Notes under the pieces: generated by a model
The model's database searches: none
Seen by the model: the letters and a program-made list of their open reading frames with translations, nothing else
What the model was told of the DNA's origin: nothing
NCBI RefSeq assembly: GCF_013761005.1
Contig: NZ_JACDUS010000007.1
Location: forward strand, 62,001-126,000
Reading direction: 5' to 3'
Source: Desulfosalsimonas propionicica
GTDB lineage: Bacteria; Desulfobacterota; Desulfobacteria; Desulfobacterales; Desulfosalsimonadaceae
Length of the DNA: 64,000 bases
In this document: positions 16,165 through 25,642 of the stretch, piece after piece
Layout of the letters: every line of letters begins with the position of its first letter
How positions within the stretch are numbered: the stretch's first letter is position 1
Program-made: the position numbers and the translations under genes

Positions 16165-19100
16165 ATGATCCGGTTTACCTTTCAACAGAGGCTGTTTGCT
16201 GTGGGCATAATCAAAAAGGTACCGACTGCTGTGGGTTTTTCAATAAAGGCTGTAATGGGGTTTTGCCGCAAGGCCCTGTTATGGACCATGATTCTGCCGG
16301 CGGTTTTCCTGTTTGTTCTACCGGTTGTCGGCCGGGCCCAAACCCCTGTTCTTTCCGCATCAGAGATTGATTACCCGCCGTTTTGCTTTATGGATGACCA
16401 GGGCCGGGCAGACGGGTTTTCCGTTGAGCTCATGCGCGCGGCCCTGTCGGCAATGGACCGGGATGTGGTTTTCCGCACCGGGCCCTGGCATCAGGTCCGG
16501 GGCTGGCTGGAAGACGGAGAAATCCAGGCCCTTCCCCTTGTGGGCCGCACTCCGGAGCGCGAAGAAATCTTTGATTTCACCTTCCCCTACATGTCCCTGC
16601 ACGGCGCCATAGTCGTGCGCAGCGGCACCACCGGCATCTGGAAGCTTTCTGATCTGGAGGGCCGGCAGGTGGCGGTGATGAAGGGCGATAATACCGAAGA
16701 ATTTCTGCGGCGCAAAGATCGCGGCATTGACATCCGCACCACGACCACCTTTGAGAATGCCCTTTACGGCCTGTCCGAGGGCCAGTATGATGCTGTTTTC
16801 ATCCAGCGCCTGGTGGCCCTGCGGCTTTTGCAGGAAACCGGACTCACCAATCTGGAAATCGTCAATAAACCCGTTGAGGAGTTTCGCCAGGATTTCTGTT
16901 TTGCCGTCAAAGAAGGTGACAGCGATACCCTGGCCCTGTTAAACGAAGGGCTGGCCCTTGTCATGGCAGACGGCACCTTCCGGCGCCTTCACGCAAAGTG
17001 GTTCGCAGCCATGCAGCTACCCGGCCGCCAGATTTTGGTGGGCGGGGATCACAATTATCCCCCGTACGCGTTTCTCGATGAAAACGGCCGGCCAGCGGGT
17101 TTTAACGTGGATCTGATCCGGGCCGTGGCCCGGGAGGTGGGTCTGGATATCCATATCCGGCTGGGCCCCTGGGAACAGATCCGCAACGCCCTGGAAAACG
17201 GTGAAATCGATGTGATCCAGGGGATGTTTTATTCCCCGGAAAGAGACCGGATTTTTGATTTCACGCCTCCCCATAAGGTGAATCATTATGTGGCCGTGGT
17301 GCGCAAAAACCACGGACCTGCTCCGGATTCGGTCGACGAACTGGAAGACATGCGCATTGTTGTCCAGGGCGGGGATATCATGCACGATTTTGCCCTGGAA
17401 AACGGCCTGGAGGACCGGATATCCGTAGTGGACGCCCAGGAAGACGCCCTTCGCCAACTGGCTCAGGGCCGGCATGACTGCGCTCTGGTGGCCAGAAGAA
17501 GCGCCTTTTACTGGATGGAGAGATACGGCTGGGATAACCTGGAGGTGGGCCGGCATGCGTTTTTGTCCCCCGATTACTGCATGGCGGTGAAAAATGGCCA
17601 TCAAGCCCTTTTGGCCCAGCTGGGCGAGGGCCTTGAGGCGGTTGAGGAAAGCGGGGAATACCGGCGCATTTATCAAAAATGGATGGGGGTTTATCCGGGT
17701 GAAGATCCGGGCCTTGTTCAGATTCTTAAATACTCGGCAATGGTGCTGGGCCCGCTTCTGTTTGTGCTGCTGGCCTCGGTGGCCTGGAGTTGGTCGCTTC
17801 GCCGGCAGGTGGCGCGGCGGACCGCAGAAATTCAGGAAAGCGAGCAGCATTTCCGCAACCTTGCGGATTCCGGATCCGCCCTGATCTGGACCGCGGATGT
17901 GGAAAAAAAGTGCGATTACTTCAATCGGGCCTGGCTGGAATTTACCGGCCGGAGCCTGTCCCAGGAAAAGGGCGAGGGTTGGGTCCGGGGCGTGCATCCG
18001 GAGGACCGGGACCGGTGCCTTGAGATATTTCAAAGGGCCTTTGACCGGCATGAACGGTTTTCCATAATTTATCGTCTCCGCCGACATGACGGACAATACC
18101 GGTGGATTCAGGATGACGGCAGTCCCAGATATGATTTCAACGGGGAGTTTATCGGCTATATCGGCCATTGTCTGGATATCACCGATTTCAAGCGGGCCCA
18201 GGAGCGCATCGAGCATTTAAACAATGTCTTGCGTGCGATTCGGGATGTCAATCAGCTCATTGTCCGCGAACGCGACCCCGAAGCACTGATCCGGGAGGCG
18301 TGCCGGCTTCTGGTGGACAACCGCGGGTATGCCAGCGTGCTGATCGTGCTGGCAGATGACACGGGATATCCCGCATCCTGGGGCGAAGCGGGAATGGGAG
18401 AGGTTTTTCTGCCCCTCCAGGAAGCCCTTTCCAGCGGAGAGCTTCCGCATTGCTGCCGCCAAGCCGCGGAAGCCGGCCGGATCGTGATGATCCAGGACCA
18501 GGACAAGACCTGCGGCGATTGTCCCATTGCCGATCAATGCGCTGAAAGAGACGTCATGTGTGTGCAGCTCATCCACGCGGAAAAGGTGTTTGGCTATCTT
18601 GCCGTGGCCCTGTCCCACGGGCTCGGCCAGGACACCGAGGAGCAGGCGCTTTTTACGGAAATGGCCGATGATCTGGCCTATGCCCTGGCCGTACTCGAGA
18701 TGGAAAAACAGCAGGCGGTATCCGAGCAGCAGCGGCAATCCCTTGAACAACAGCTCCAGCAGGCCCAGAAAATGGAGTCCGTGGGCCGCCTGGCCGGCGG
18801 CGTGGCCCATGATTACAACAATATGTTAAGCGTTATCATCGGATACGCTGAACTTGCCTTAGACAAGGTTGATCCGGCAGATCCCCTGCATGGGGATCTC
18901 GCCGAGATCTTAAATGCGGCAAAACGCTCCAATGATATCACCCGTCAGCTGCTTGCCTTTGCCAGAAAGCAGACCATCAACCCGGCTGTGCTGGATTTAA
19001 ATCAAACCGTGGAAGGCATGTTAAAGATGCTGCGCCGGCTCATTGGTGAAGACATTGATCTTTCATGGCGGCCCGGCCCGGAGCTGTGGCCGGTGAAAAT

Positions 19101-19884
19101 GGATCCCACCCAGATCGATCAGATCCTGGCCAACCTGTGTGTCAATGCCAGGGATGCCATTGACGGGGTGGGCCATATCACAATTGAGACCCATAATATC
19201 AGCATTGATGATCAGTATTGCCGGGATCACGCCGATTTTTTCCCGGGCGAATACGTGTTGCTGGCCGTAAGCGACGACGGTGCCGGCATGAACAGGCAGA
19301 TGCTGGAAAATATTTTTGAGCCTTTTTTCACCACCAAGGAAGTCAGTAAGGGCACCGGCCTGGGGTTGGCCACAGTGTACGGCATTGTAAAGCAAAACAA
19401 GGGATTTATAAACGTCTACAGCGAGCCCGGCAAGGGCACCACTTTCAAGATCTATCTGCCCGGCCATACCGCTGCGGATCAAAGCCTTGTGACGGACAAA
19501 CCTGAAGAAATCCCCCTGGGCAGCGGCGAAACCGTTCTGCTGGTTGAAGACGAGCCCGGGATCATGAAAATGGGTCAAATTATGCTGCAGCGACTGGGTT
19601 ATGAAGTGTTGGTGGCAGACTCCCCTGCCGGCGCATTGACGCAGGCACGGGACCACGGCGCTCCGGTCCATCTGCTGATTACCGATGTGGTTATGCCGGA
19701 AATGAACGGACGCCGTCTGGCAGAAGCTGTTGAGTCCATATGTCCGGGAATAAAGGTGCTTTACATGTCGGGATACACAGCCGATGTGATCGCTCATCAC
19801 GGGGTCCTGGACAAGGGCCTGCATTTTATTGAAAAGCCTTTTTCCATCCGGGAGCTTGCCGCAAAAATACGGCACGTCTTGTAA
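16165..19884 (+). CDS. Hybrid sensor histidine kinase with two periplasmic solute-binding domains
   Basis: A 1239-residue sensor. N-terminal signal/anchor (about 35-57), two SBP_bac_3-type domains in tandem (about 60-285 and 290-515, each with YPPF/YPPYAF and F-D-F-T motifs), one membrane helix (about 525-545), a PAS domain with PAC (555-680), a GAF-like Cys-containing domain (690-855) and a short coiled coil. Then come a HisKA domain with H882 in VAHDYNN, an HATPase with [17 protein letters not shown] and GTGLGLATV, and a C-terminal receiver with D1174 in [11 protein letters not shown]. It likely senses an amino-acid-like ligand outside and a second signal inside. No cognate regulator is adjacent. 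ATG 16255 is an alternative start giving a more compact signal peptide. Confidence 0.92.
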   Translation: MIRFTFQQRLFAVGIIKKVPTAVGFSIKAVMGFCRKALLWTMILPAVFLFVLPVVGRAQTPVLSASEIDYPPFCFMDDQGRADGFSVELMRAALSAMDRDVVFRTGPWHQVRGWLEDGEIQALPLVGRTPEREEIFDFTFPYMSLHGAIVVRSGTTGIWKLSDLEGRQVAVMKGDNTEEFLRRKDRGIDIRTTTTFENALYGLSEGQYDAVFIQRLVALRLLQETGLTNLEIVNKPVEEFRQDFCFAVKEGDSDTLALLNEGLALVMADGTFRRLHAKWFAAMQLPGRQILVGGDHNYPPYAFLDENGRPAGFNVDLIRAVAREVGLDIHIRLGPWEQIRNALENGEIDVIQGMFYSPERDRIFDFTPPHKVNHYVAVVRKNHGPAPDSVDELEDMRIVVQGGDIMHDFALENGLEDRISVVDAQEDALRQLAQGRHDCALVARRSAFYWMERYGWDNLEVGRHAFLSPDYCMAVKNGHQALLAQLGEGLEAVEESGEYRRIYQKWMGVYPGEDPGLVQILKYSAMVLGPLLFVLLASVAWSWSLRRQVARRTAEIQESEQHFRNLADSGSALIWTADVEKKCDYFNRAWLEFTGRSLSQEKGEGWVRGVHPEDRDRCLEIFQRAFDRHERFSIIYRLRRHDGQYRWIQDDGSPRYDFNGEFIGYIGHCLDITDFKRAQERIEHLNNVLRAIRDVNQLIVRERDPEALIREACRLLVDNRGYASVLIVLADDTGYPASWGEAGMGEVFLPLQEALSSGELPHCCRQAAEAGRIVMIQDQDKTCGDCPIADQCAERDVMCVQLIHAEKVFGYLAVALSHGLGQDTEEQALFTEMADDLAYALAVLEMEKQQAVSEQQRQSLEQQLQQAQKMESVGRLAGGVAHDYNNMLSVIIGYAELALDKVDPADPLHGDLAEILNAAKRSNDITRQLLAFARKQTINPAVLDLNQTVEGMLKMLRRLIGEDIDLSWRPGPELWPVKMDPTQIDQILANLCVNARDAIDGVGHITIETHNISIDDQYCRDHADFFPGEYVLLAVSDDGAGMNRQMLENIFEPFFTTKEVSKGTGLGLATVYGIVKQNKGFINVYSEPGKGTTFKIYLPGHTAADQSLVTDKPEEIPLGSGETVLLVEDEPGIMKMGQIMLQRLGYEVLVADSPAGALTQARDHGAPVHLLITDVVMPEMNGRRLAEAVESICPGIKVLYMSGYTADVIAHHGVLDKGLHFIEKPFSIRELAAKIRHVL

Positions 19885-19960
19885 AAAGGCAAAACGGATT
19901 TTCTTTTTTAGCGGAAAAGTGAAATGCCATTTTAACCTGCAGTCAAAAAGGAGGCACGAA

Positions 19961-20266
19961 ATGCCGGAATTCAGCAATCCCTTCACGCTGTTGAAAAATG
20001 ATCGAAAACTTACCCCCCAGGAATTGATCCGCTCCATCCGCTTTATGATCGCGGCCGAGTATGAAGCCATTCAGCTCTACCAGCAGACAGCAGAAAGCAC
20101 GGACAATGAACTGGCCAAAAAAGTGCTGCTTGACATCGCTGATGAGGAAAAAGAGCATGCCGGTGAATTTCTGAGGCTTTTGCGGGAGCTGGACCCGGAG
20201 GAGGAAAAATTCTATAAGGAAGGTTACGGCGAGGTTGAGGAGATGATTGCAGAGTTGAAGAAGTAG
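19961..20266 (+). CDS. Short ferritin-like protein (encapsulated-ferritin type)
   Basis: A 101-residue two-helix half-ferritin. Metal-ligand candidates are E33 and Y40 in AAEYEAIQLY and E63/H66 in DEEKEHAGEF, giving one E-plus-ExxH half-site, so a diiron centre would form only in a dimer. This pattern is that of encapsulin-associated ferritin-like proteins and of the ferritin-like domain fused to archaeal encapsulin shells. No encapsulin shell gene is in the window and no clear cargo-loading tail follows the helices, which end in AELKK. The ATG at 19961 has AAAAAGGAGG upstream. A small rubrerythrin-like protein is the alternative reading. Confidence 0.75.
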   Translation: MPEFSNPFTLLKNDRKLTPQELIRSIRFMIAAEYEAIQLYQQTAESTDNELAKKVLLDIADEEKEHAGEFLRLLRELDPEEEKFYKEGYGEVEEMIAELKK

Positions 20267-20275
20267 AGGCCTGTT

Positions 20276-20593
20276 TCAGCTGTTTTTGTCCTTTTTCCCC
20301 CAAACCGGATCATCGCCAAACCGTTCCATCCAGAGTTCTCCGGGGGAGCGGTGCCTTTTTACGGTTTGCTCGGAAAAACAGTATTTGTAATTGTTGCAGT
20401 AATCCATGAGGGTTTTGTAGGCTTCCGTGATCTGTCGGGTCATTTCAGCGGCCTTTTGCGGGTCCTGCGGGCAGCGGTCCGGGTGCCAGCGGTAGAGCAG
20501 TTCCCTGTAATTGGCCTTGATGTGCCCCATGGAGGCACATTCCGGAAGCCCGAGGGTCTTTCTGGCCCGGTTGATTGTATCAAATTTGCTCAT
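20276..20593 (-). CDS. Short J-domain protein
   Basis: A 105-residue protein that is almost entirely a J domain: helix I TINRARKTLGL, helix II IKANYRELLYRWHPDRC with intact HPD, helix III KAAEMTRQITEAYKTLMDYC. The tail is short and basic or aromatic (RSPGELWMERFGDDPVW). J domains stimulate Hsp70 ATPase. No dnaK or grpE is close by, so the client is unknown. The start is uncertain: ATG 20593 fits the domain, while a longer frame begins at 20620; neither has a good ribosome site. Confidence 0.7.
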   Translation of the reverse strand: MSKFDTINRARKTLGLPECASMGHIKANYRELLYRWHPDRCPQDPQKAAEMTRQITEAYKTLMDYCNNYKYCFSEQTVKRHRSPGELWMERFGDDPVWGKKDKNS

Positions 20594-20808
20594 ATGAGTG
20601 CATTGCCATGATAAGGGCATGGATTTAGCGGCACATGCTGCCGGTTTTCATGCCCTTTATGTTTTTCCCGGTTTTTTTGGTTTTTTTCCGGCTCCATTCA
20701 AACGCTTTTTGTTTCAGACTGATTTTTTATTTTGCCCCCTGGTCTGCGTCCTGTCAACCCATCTGTTGGATTGGTTTATGGTATCAATTCTGCAATTGCC
20801 GTGAAAAA

Positions 20809-20832
20809 ATGCATTGCAGATACGCAATGCAT
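20809..20832. promoter_or_regulatory. Upstream activator palindrome (putative EBP site)
   Basis: A perfect inverted repeat, ATGCATTGC-N6-GCAATGCAT, about 105 bp upstream of the -24 element at 20914. Distance and symmetry fit a binding site for a sigma-54 enhancer-binding protein. A related single word TGCAATTGC lies about 20 bp further upstream. Confidence 0.55.
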
Positions 20833-20913
20833 AGAAGATCCTTTTTTTCTTCATTTGAAATAAAATGATTAAAAAACAATATGTTACATTTTTATAAAAT
20901 CAGGAGAAAAGTT

Positions 20914-20929
20914 TGGCACGGCCAATGCA
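20914..20929 (+). promoter_or_regulatory. Sigma-54 (-24/-12) promoter for DUF5320 gene
   Basis: TGGCACG (20914-20920) and ATGCA (20925-20929): the -24 GG and -12 GC are separated by exactly 10 bp. It sits about 80 bp upstream of the DUF5320 ATG in an otherwise gene-free 417-bp gap. Confidence 0.75.
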
Positions 20930-21010
20930 AATAAGATTGATAAATACACAATCCGGTCAGTCTCAAGCGGGATGGCCGGAATCTGAAAAAATGAAAGGAG
21001 GTGTTTGATT

Positions 21011-21364
21011 ATGCCAGCAGGAGATCGAACAGGTCCCATGGGAATGGGCTCCATGACCGGACGCGGCGCCGGATATTGCGGAGGTTTTGCTGCCCCTGGA
21101 TTTGCCAATGCCGGGCCCGGCCGGGGTCCGGGTTTTGGTTTCGGCCGGGGACGCGGCTTTGGCCGGCGTTTTTCCGGCGGCGGTTTTGGATGGCGCAACC
21201 GGTTTTTCGCTACGGGTGTACCGGCCCGCACGCAGGGTGCGCCCTATGCCGCAGGCGATCCGGAAGTCGAAAAACAGGGTCTGAAGCAGCAAGCGGATGC
21301 TTTGCAATCCGAACTGGAGATGATCCGCAAGCGTTTGGATGAACTCACCGATACTTCGTCGTAA
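21011..21364 (+). CDS. DUF5320-type Gly/Arg-rich protein
   Basis: A 117-residue protein starting MPAGDRTGPMG, then a long Gly/Phe/Arg-rich low-complexity stretch (residues about 15-70) and a C-terminal coiled coil (LKQQADALQSELEMIRKRLDEL). This is the DUF5320 layout. In Desulfovibrio-type bacteria such genes accompany dinitrogenase Fe-Mo-cofactor-like and Mrp/NBP35 proteins in sigma-54-driven operons (the orange protein complex). Here the gene is alone, with a sigma-54 promoter and its own terminator. GAAAGGAGG precedes the ATG. A role in metal-cluster or division complexes is inferred from those relatives only. Confidence 0.75.
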   Translation: MPAGDRTGPMGMGSMTGRGAGYCGGFAAPGFANAGPGRGPGFGFGRGRGFGRRFSGGGFGWRNRFFATGVPARTQGAPYAAGDPEVEKQGLKQQADALQSELEMIRKRLDELTDTSS

Positions 21365-21393
21365 AATAGGTAACAGAGAAGGTTTAAACCGTG

Positions 21394-21430
21394 CAGGGGC
21401 ACCCGGAAGCATCCGGATGCCCCTGTTTTG
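21394..21430 (+). terminator. Intrinsic terminator after DUF5320 gene
   Basis: CAGGGGCA-C-CCGGA paired with TCCGG-A-TGCCCCTG (one internal mismatch), followed by TTTTGTTTG. Confidence 0.85.
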
Positions 21431-21528
21431 TTTGCCTTCAATTTATCCTTTGTCCTTGCCGGCAGGTGGGTTTTCGATTTGCGAATCTTGCATTTACGCA
21501 ATATATTAAGTGATCAGGTGGAAATATA

Positions 21529-24500
21529 TTGCCGGCAAAAACGGGGAAAACAATAGTGAGTCATCAAGCTTGCGCACTTGTGGCAGGGTATCCGGATCTG
21601 ATGGCGCGTCTGGACGCGCAGCGGCGGTATACGTTTGTGAATGAAAAATATGCGCAGGTGGCCGGGATTCCAAAGAATCAACTTCTGGGCCGAATGGCCG
21701 GGCAGGTAAAGTTTTCGAAAAAATGGCTTCGATCCGTTCAGGCCGCCATGGATGCTGCCGCGCAAAAGGGCCAGACGCAGAAGCTGGAAGTGAAATTTGC
21801 AAAGCAATGGTATGACACCAGTATTGTTCCGGAATGCGATGGGTCCGGAAATCTGATTTCCTATATGATATTTGCCCACGACATTACCGAAATCAAGCAA
21901 ACCCAGAACGCCCTCAAACAAAAGCAAAAACAGCTTGCCGAAAGCGAAGGCCGATTCCGCACAGTTCTTGAAAATTCCCTGGATGCCGCCTATCGCCGTG
22001 ACATTCAAACCGACGCCTATGATTACGTAAGCCCTGTTATTGAGCAGATCACCGGGTTTTTGCCCGAAGAGTTCAGGGCCATGGGCACCGATGAGATTCT
22101 GGCCCGGATTCATCCGGACCATATCCGGGAGGTGGAGCGCAAGCTTGAATTGATTCAGAATTCTGACGGTTCCTCCGGGGTTCTGGAATACGCGTTTAAG
22201 GCCAAAGACGGCGATTACAGATGGCTGGCCGATTATTTCCGGATCATCCGGGATCAGCAGGGCCGCCCACTATACCGTATCGGTGTGATGCGCGATATCA
22301 CCGGGCGGAAAGAGACCGAGGAGATGATGATCGCCTCTCTTAATACCGCTCAGCAGCGTGCCCGGGAGGCTGAATTCGAGCGCCGGATCATTGAGACGGT
22401 CATCAATAACGTGCCCGAGGGTTTTTTGCTGGTGGATGCCCGAAGCCTGAGCGTTTTGATGGTCAGCCGGCATCTGGCCGAATTTGCGGGAAAGGACCAG
22501 GAGGCGTTTAAAAATATCTCGCTTCAGCAATATTGCCGGTTTCTCAATGTTGCCGGTATGAACGGAGAACCCCTGGCTTTTGAACAGATGCCCATCTGGC
22601 GCTGTATCCAAAAAGGCGAGGTGGTTGTCAGTGAATATTACCGGCTGACCAACAACAAGGGGCAGACCATCACGGTTTTGGTCAATGCCGCGCCGGTGCG
22701 GGATGCAAATGGAGAGATTATCCGGGGCGTTGCCGCATGGCGCAACATCGAGCCTTTACAGCAGGCCGAAGACAAGCTGCGCAAATCCCGGGATGCGGCA
22801 AGGGCGGCCCGGGGAAAGGCCGAGGAGCGGCGCCGGATTCTTGAGGCCATACTCATGAGCATACCCGAAGGCATTGCCGTGATTGAAGCACCGGACGGCC
22901 AGTTGCGGCTTGTGAGCCATTATTATGAAAATTTTATCGGAATATCCAGAAAAGAACTCCACGCCACCAGCCTTGAAAAACGCATGCAGCATTATGCGGC
23001 AATGGAAAACGGCAGCAATATGCCTGTTGCCCTTGAGCAAACCCCTTCCTGGCGGGCGCTGAAAAACGGGGAGGTGGTCATGAACGAGGAATGGAGGATG
23101 GCCCGGCCCGATGGTTCGCAGTCCGTGGTTTCAATGATCGCAGCTCCTGTTTTGGATGACAGGGGGGAAATCACCCATGCGGTGACCAGTTTCCGGGATA
23201 TTACAAAAAGCAAGGAAATGGAGGCTACCCTGCGGCGCAGGGAGTTTGAGTTTCGCACCCTGGTGGAAAATTCCCCGGATGTCATCGTGCGGTTGGACCC
23301 GCAGTTGCGGTGTCAATTTGTTAATGCCGCTTATGAGCGTATGACAGGCATCCCCAGGGAACGATGCGCCGGCCGGACGTGCAGGGAACTGGAAATGCCC
23401 GAGGCCTATTGTGCCATTTTGGAAAAAGAAGCAGGCAAAGCCATGAGCACCGGAAGGGAAATCAATACGGAGTTTGGTTTCCGGGGATTGTTTGAGCAGC
23501 GTTATTTCTGGGGGCGGCTGATTCCCGAGTTTGAACCTGACGGGCGGGTGCGCAGCGTGATGATGGTTGCCAGAGACATTACCGAGCGAAAAAAAGCCGA
23601 GGAACATGTCCGGTATGTGAGTTTTCACGACAGCGTCACCGGCCTTTATAACCGCGCCTATTTTGAAGAGGAAATCAAGCGGCTCGATACCGGCCGGAGC
23701 CTTCCGGTGAGTTTGATCATCGGGGATTTAAACAATCTCAAGCTGGTCAATGACACATTCGGCCACGAGGAAGGCGACCGGCTTTTGCAGAAAATTGCGG
23801 AAATATTGAGAAAAACCTGCAGAAACGAGGACGTGATGGCCCGGTGGGGGGGTGATGAATTTGCCGTCATCCTGCCGGACACCGGTGCGGCCATTGCCGG
23901 CAGTATTTGTTCCCGGATCAAAAGGCAGGCCGAGCTAAGCAACGGAACAGCGGTTGCGCCGAGCATCGCCCTGGGTTTTGCAGAAAAAAGCCGGACAGCC
24001 GATAATATCTACATGGTTCTCCGGCAGGCCGAAGAGCAGATGTATGAAAACAAGCTGGCCGAAAGCCGAAAAAATCAGGAGCTTGTCCTCTCCTCCCTGT
24101 TGCGCCGGCTGCGGGTAAAATGGCCGGGTCTGGACCGTCATGTGGAGCGAACCTCTGAGCTGGCCCAAAGGTTTGCAGAAAAACTGGGCTTTTCAGACAG
24201 TCAGATGGAGGATCTGGCTTTGTTTATCCGGCTTCATGACATTGGCAAAGCTGTGGTGCCAGACGATCTTTTGAGCAAATGCGGGGACCTTTCCAGTAGC
24301 GAATGGGAGCAGGTCAAACGCCATGCCGAAGCCGGCTATCGGATTACAAACACCTTTGGGGATACAGCCAGGATCGCTGAAGCCATTTTGAGCCAGCGGG
24401 AATGGTGGGACGGCAGCGGCTACCCCAGGGGGCTGAAAGGAAAGGAAATTCCTTTTCTTTCAAGGATGTTTTCAATTGTTGACACATTTGACACCATCAC

Positions 24501-24633
24501 CCACCACCGGCCTTATGATCGGGTTTTTACCCGGCAGGAAGCAATGGAAGAGCTGCAGCGGCATGCGGGAAAACAGTTTGATCCCGCGCTTACCGAAGCC
24601 TTTGTCGAGTTTGTGTCAGCAAGCGTTCACTGA
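21529..24633 (+). CDS. Cytoplasmic multi-PAS GGDEF and HD-domain protein
   Basis: A 1034-residue soluble signalling protein without membrane helices: about five PAS modules (roughly 15-120, 145-260, 290-410, 440-560, 570-690), a GGDEF domain (695-850) and a C-terminal HD domain (860-1034). The diguanylate cyclase site is intact (GGDEF 774-778) with an RNED I-site at 765-768 for product inhibition. The HD part keeps HDIGK (903-907) and WDGSGYP, but the HHE that normally precedes WDGSGYP is QRE. One metal site of the phosphodiesterase is therefore probably weakened. The start is a TTG with AGGTGG upstream. Its end overlaps the convergent PAS-receiver gene by 18 bp. Confidence 0.88.
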   Translation: MPAKTGKTIVSHQACALVAGYPDLMARLDAQRRYTFVNEKYAQVAGIPKNQLLGRMAGQVKFSKKWLRSVQAAMDAAAQKGQTQKLEVKFAKQWYDTSIVPECDGSGNLISYMIFAHDITEIKQTQNALKQKQKQLAESEGRFRTVLENSLDAAYRRDIQTDAYDYVSPVIEQITGFLPEEFRAMGTDEILARIHPDHIREVERKLELIQNSDGSSGVLEYAFKAKDGDYRWLADYFRIIRDQQGRPLYRIGVMRDITGRKETEEMMIASLNTAQQRAREAEFERRIIETVINNVPEGFLLVDARSLSVLMVSRHLAEFAGKDQEAFKNISLQQYCRFLNVAGMNGEPLAFEQMPIWRCIQKGEVVVSEYYRLTNNKGQTITVLVNAAPVRDANGEIIRGVAAWRNIEPLQQAEDKLRKSRDAARAARGKAEERRRILEAILMSIPEGIAVIEAPDGQLRLVSHYYENFIGISRKELHATSLEKRMQHYAAMENGSNMPVALEQTPSWRALKNGEVVMNEEWRMARPDGSQSVVSMIAAPVLDDRGEITHAVTSFRDITKSKEMEATLRRREFEFRTLVENSPDVIVRLDPQLRCQFVNAAYERMTGIPRERCAGRTCRELEMPEAYCAILEKEAGKAMSTGREINTEFGFRGLFEQRYFWGRLIPEFEPDGRVRSVMMVARDITERKKAEEHVRYVSFHDSVTGLYNRAYFEEEIKRLDTGRSLPVSLIIGDLNNLKLVNDTFGHEEGDRLLQKIAEILRKTCRNEDVMARWGGDEFAVILPDTGAAIAGSICSRIKRQAELSNGTAVAPSIALGFAEKSRTADNIYMVLRQAEEQMYENKLAESRKNQELVLSSLLRRLRVKWPGLDRHVERTSELAQRFAEKLGFSDSQMEDLALFIRLHDIGKAVVPDDLLSKCGDLSSSEWEQVKRHAEAGYRITNTFGDTARIAEAILSQREWWDGSGYPRGLKGKEIPFLSRMFSIVDTFDTITHHRPYDRVFTRQEAMEELQRHAGKQFDPALTEAFVEFVSASVH

Positions 24634-25419
24634 ATTGTTTCGGATGGTGCTCAGCAGCTCTTGTTTATCACCGTTTTTTTTCAGATACTGGCCGGCCCCG
24701 GCCCGCTTGATTTCTTCAGCCTGATCCGAGGCGTCAAACATGGACAGCCCGATGATCCGGATATGCGGCATTTCGGCTTTGATGATGCGTGTGGCCTCGA
24801 TTCCGCTCATCTCCGGCATGCTGATATCCATGAGGATCACATCCGGGTTGAGCTCCCGGGCCAGTTCCACCGCTTCTTTCCCATCCGCAGCCTCGCCCGT
24901 GACGCTGATGTCATCGTAGTTGGACAAAAGCATTGAAAGCCCCTGACGCATTACTTCATGGTCATCGACAAGCATGACTTCTGTTCGCGAATCGGCCGAC
25001 CCTTTAATTGTTTTTTCTGCTGCGGTATCGAGCGGTTTCTGCCGATCCCCATTTCCGGGTGCAGCGTGGTGTTTGACCACCATGCAAACGGCTTTCAGAT
25101 CATTGACGTTGAGACTGTGCATAGACGCACGGCACAAAATTTTATCACCGTTTCCCGGCTTAAAGTAAAACTCGCCTGAAACCTGCTCATGTTGATGGGC
25201 CTGACCAAGCAGGGCCATCAGGCGTTTCTGTTCATTTTCTGCAACAACATCGGTTATTGGCGTGCCAATTGTTGGTTTGGATGCGCTGTCGGCCAGGGCG
25301 GCAAACCTGCTGTTGCAATAAAGGATTTTGTGGTCTTTTGAGACTACAGCCAGTCCTTCCGTGGATTCTGTGCCCTGCTGGAAAATTTCTGCTCCGCTGT
25401 CCATATTGGTTTCAGTCAT
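24616..25419 (-). CDS. PAS-receiver protein without output domain
   Basis: A protein of about 267 residues. The N-terminal half is PAS-like (GLAVVSKDHKILYCNSRFA). The C-terminal half is a CheY-like receiver with MLVDDHEVMRQGL, the phospho-acceptor Asp in VILMDISMPEMSG, and GLSMFDASDQAEEI. The receiver most resembles the NarL/FixJ class, but the HTH that normally follows is absent: the protein ends at the receiver. It may relay phosphate or bind a partner. The start is uncertain: ATG 25419 gives the cleanest protein, a TTG at 25512 would add 31 basic residues, and neither has a clear ribosome site. It is convergent with the GGDEF/HD gene. Confidence 0.8.
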   Translation of the reverse strand: MTETNMDSGAEIFQQGTESTEGLAVVSKDHKILYCNSRFAALADSASKPTIGTPITDVVAENEQKRLMALLGQAHQHEQVSGEFYFKPGNGDKILCRASMHSLNVNDLKAVCMVVKHHAAPGNGDRQKPLDTAAEKTIKGSADSRTEVMLVDDHEVMRQGLSMLLSNYDDISVTGEAADGKEAVELARELNPDVILMDISMPEMSGIEATRIIKAEMPHIRIIGLSMFDASDQAEEIKRAGAGQYLKKNGDKQELLSTIRNNSVNAC

Positions 25420-25642
25420 TATCGGCTTGTCTGTTGAATTGGATGGAGAGGCACGGTTTACGGCAAATGCCGGACGCTTTTTTGCTGCTGGAAATGACTT
25501 TTTAAAAGTCAAATCAAAATATTATATATCTTATTCAACGAATAATAGCAAATTTTCTGTTCCATGTAAATCCATTTTTTTATCTTGCTCCCGGACAGGG
25601 AAATGGCATAAATTTACGGGATATGTTATAGGTCTTTTGTGT

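Noticed and set aside
17017-18216. 399-codon antisense frame opposite the hybrid kinase
   Set aside because: It lies wholly inside a well-supported kinase gene and has no recognisable motifs; high GC at third positions keeps antisense frames open.
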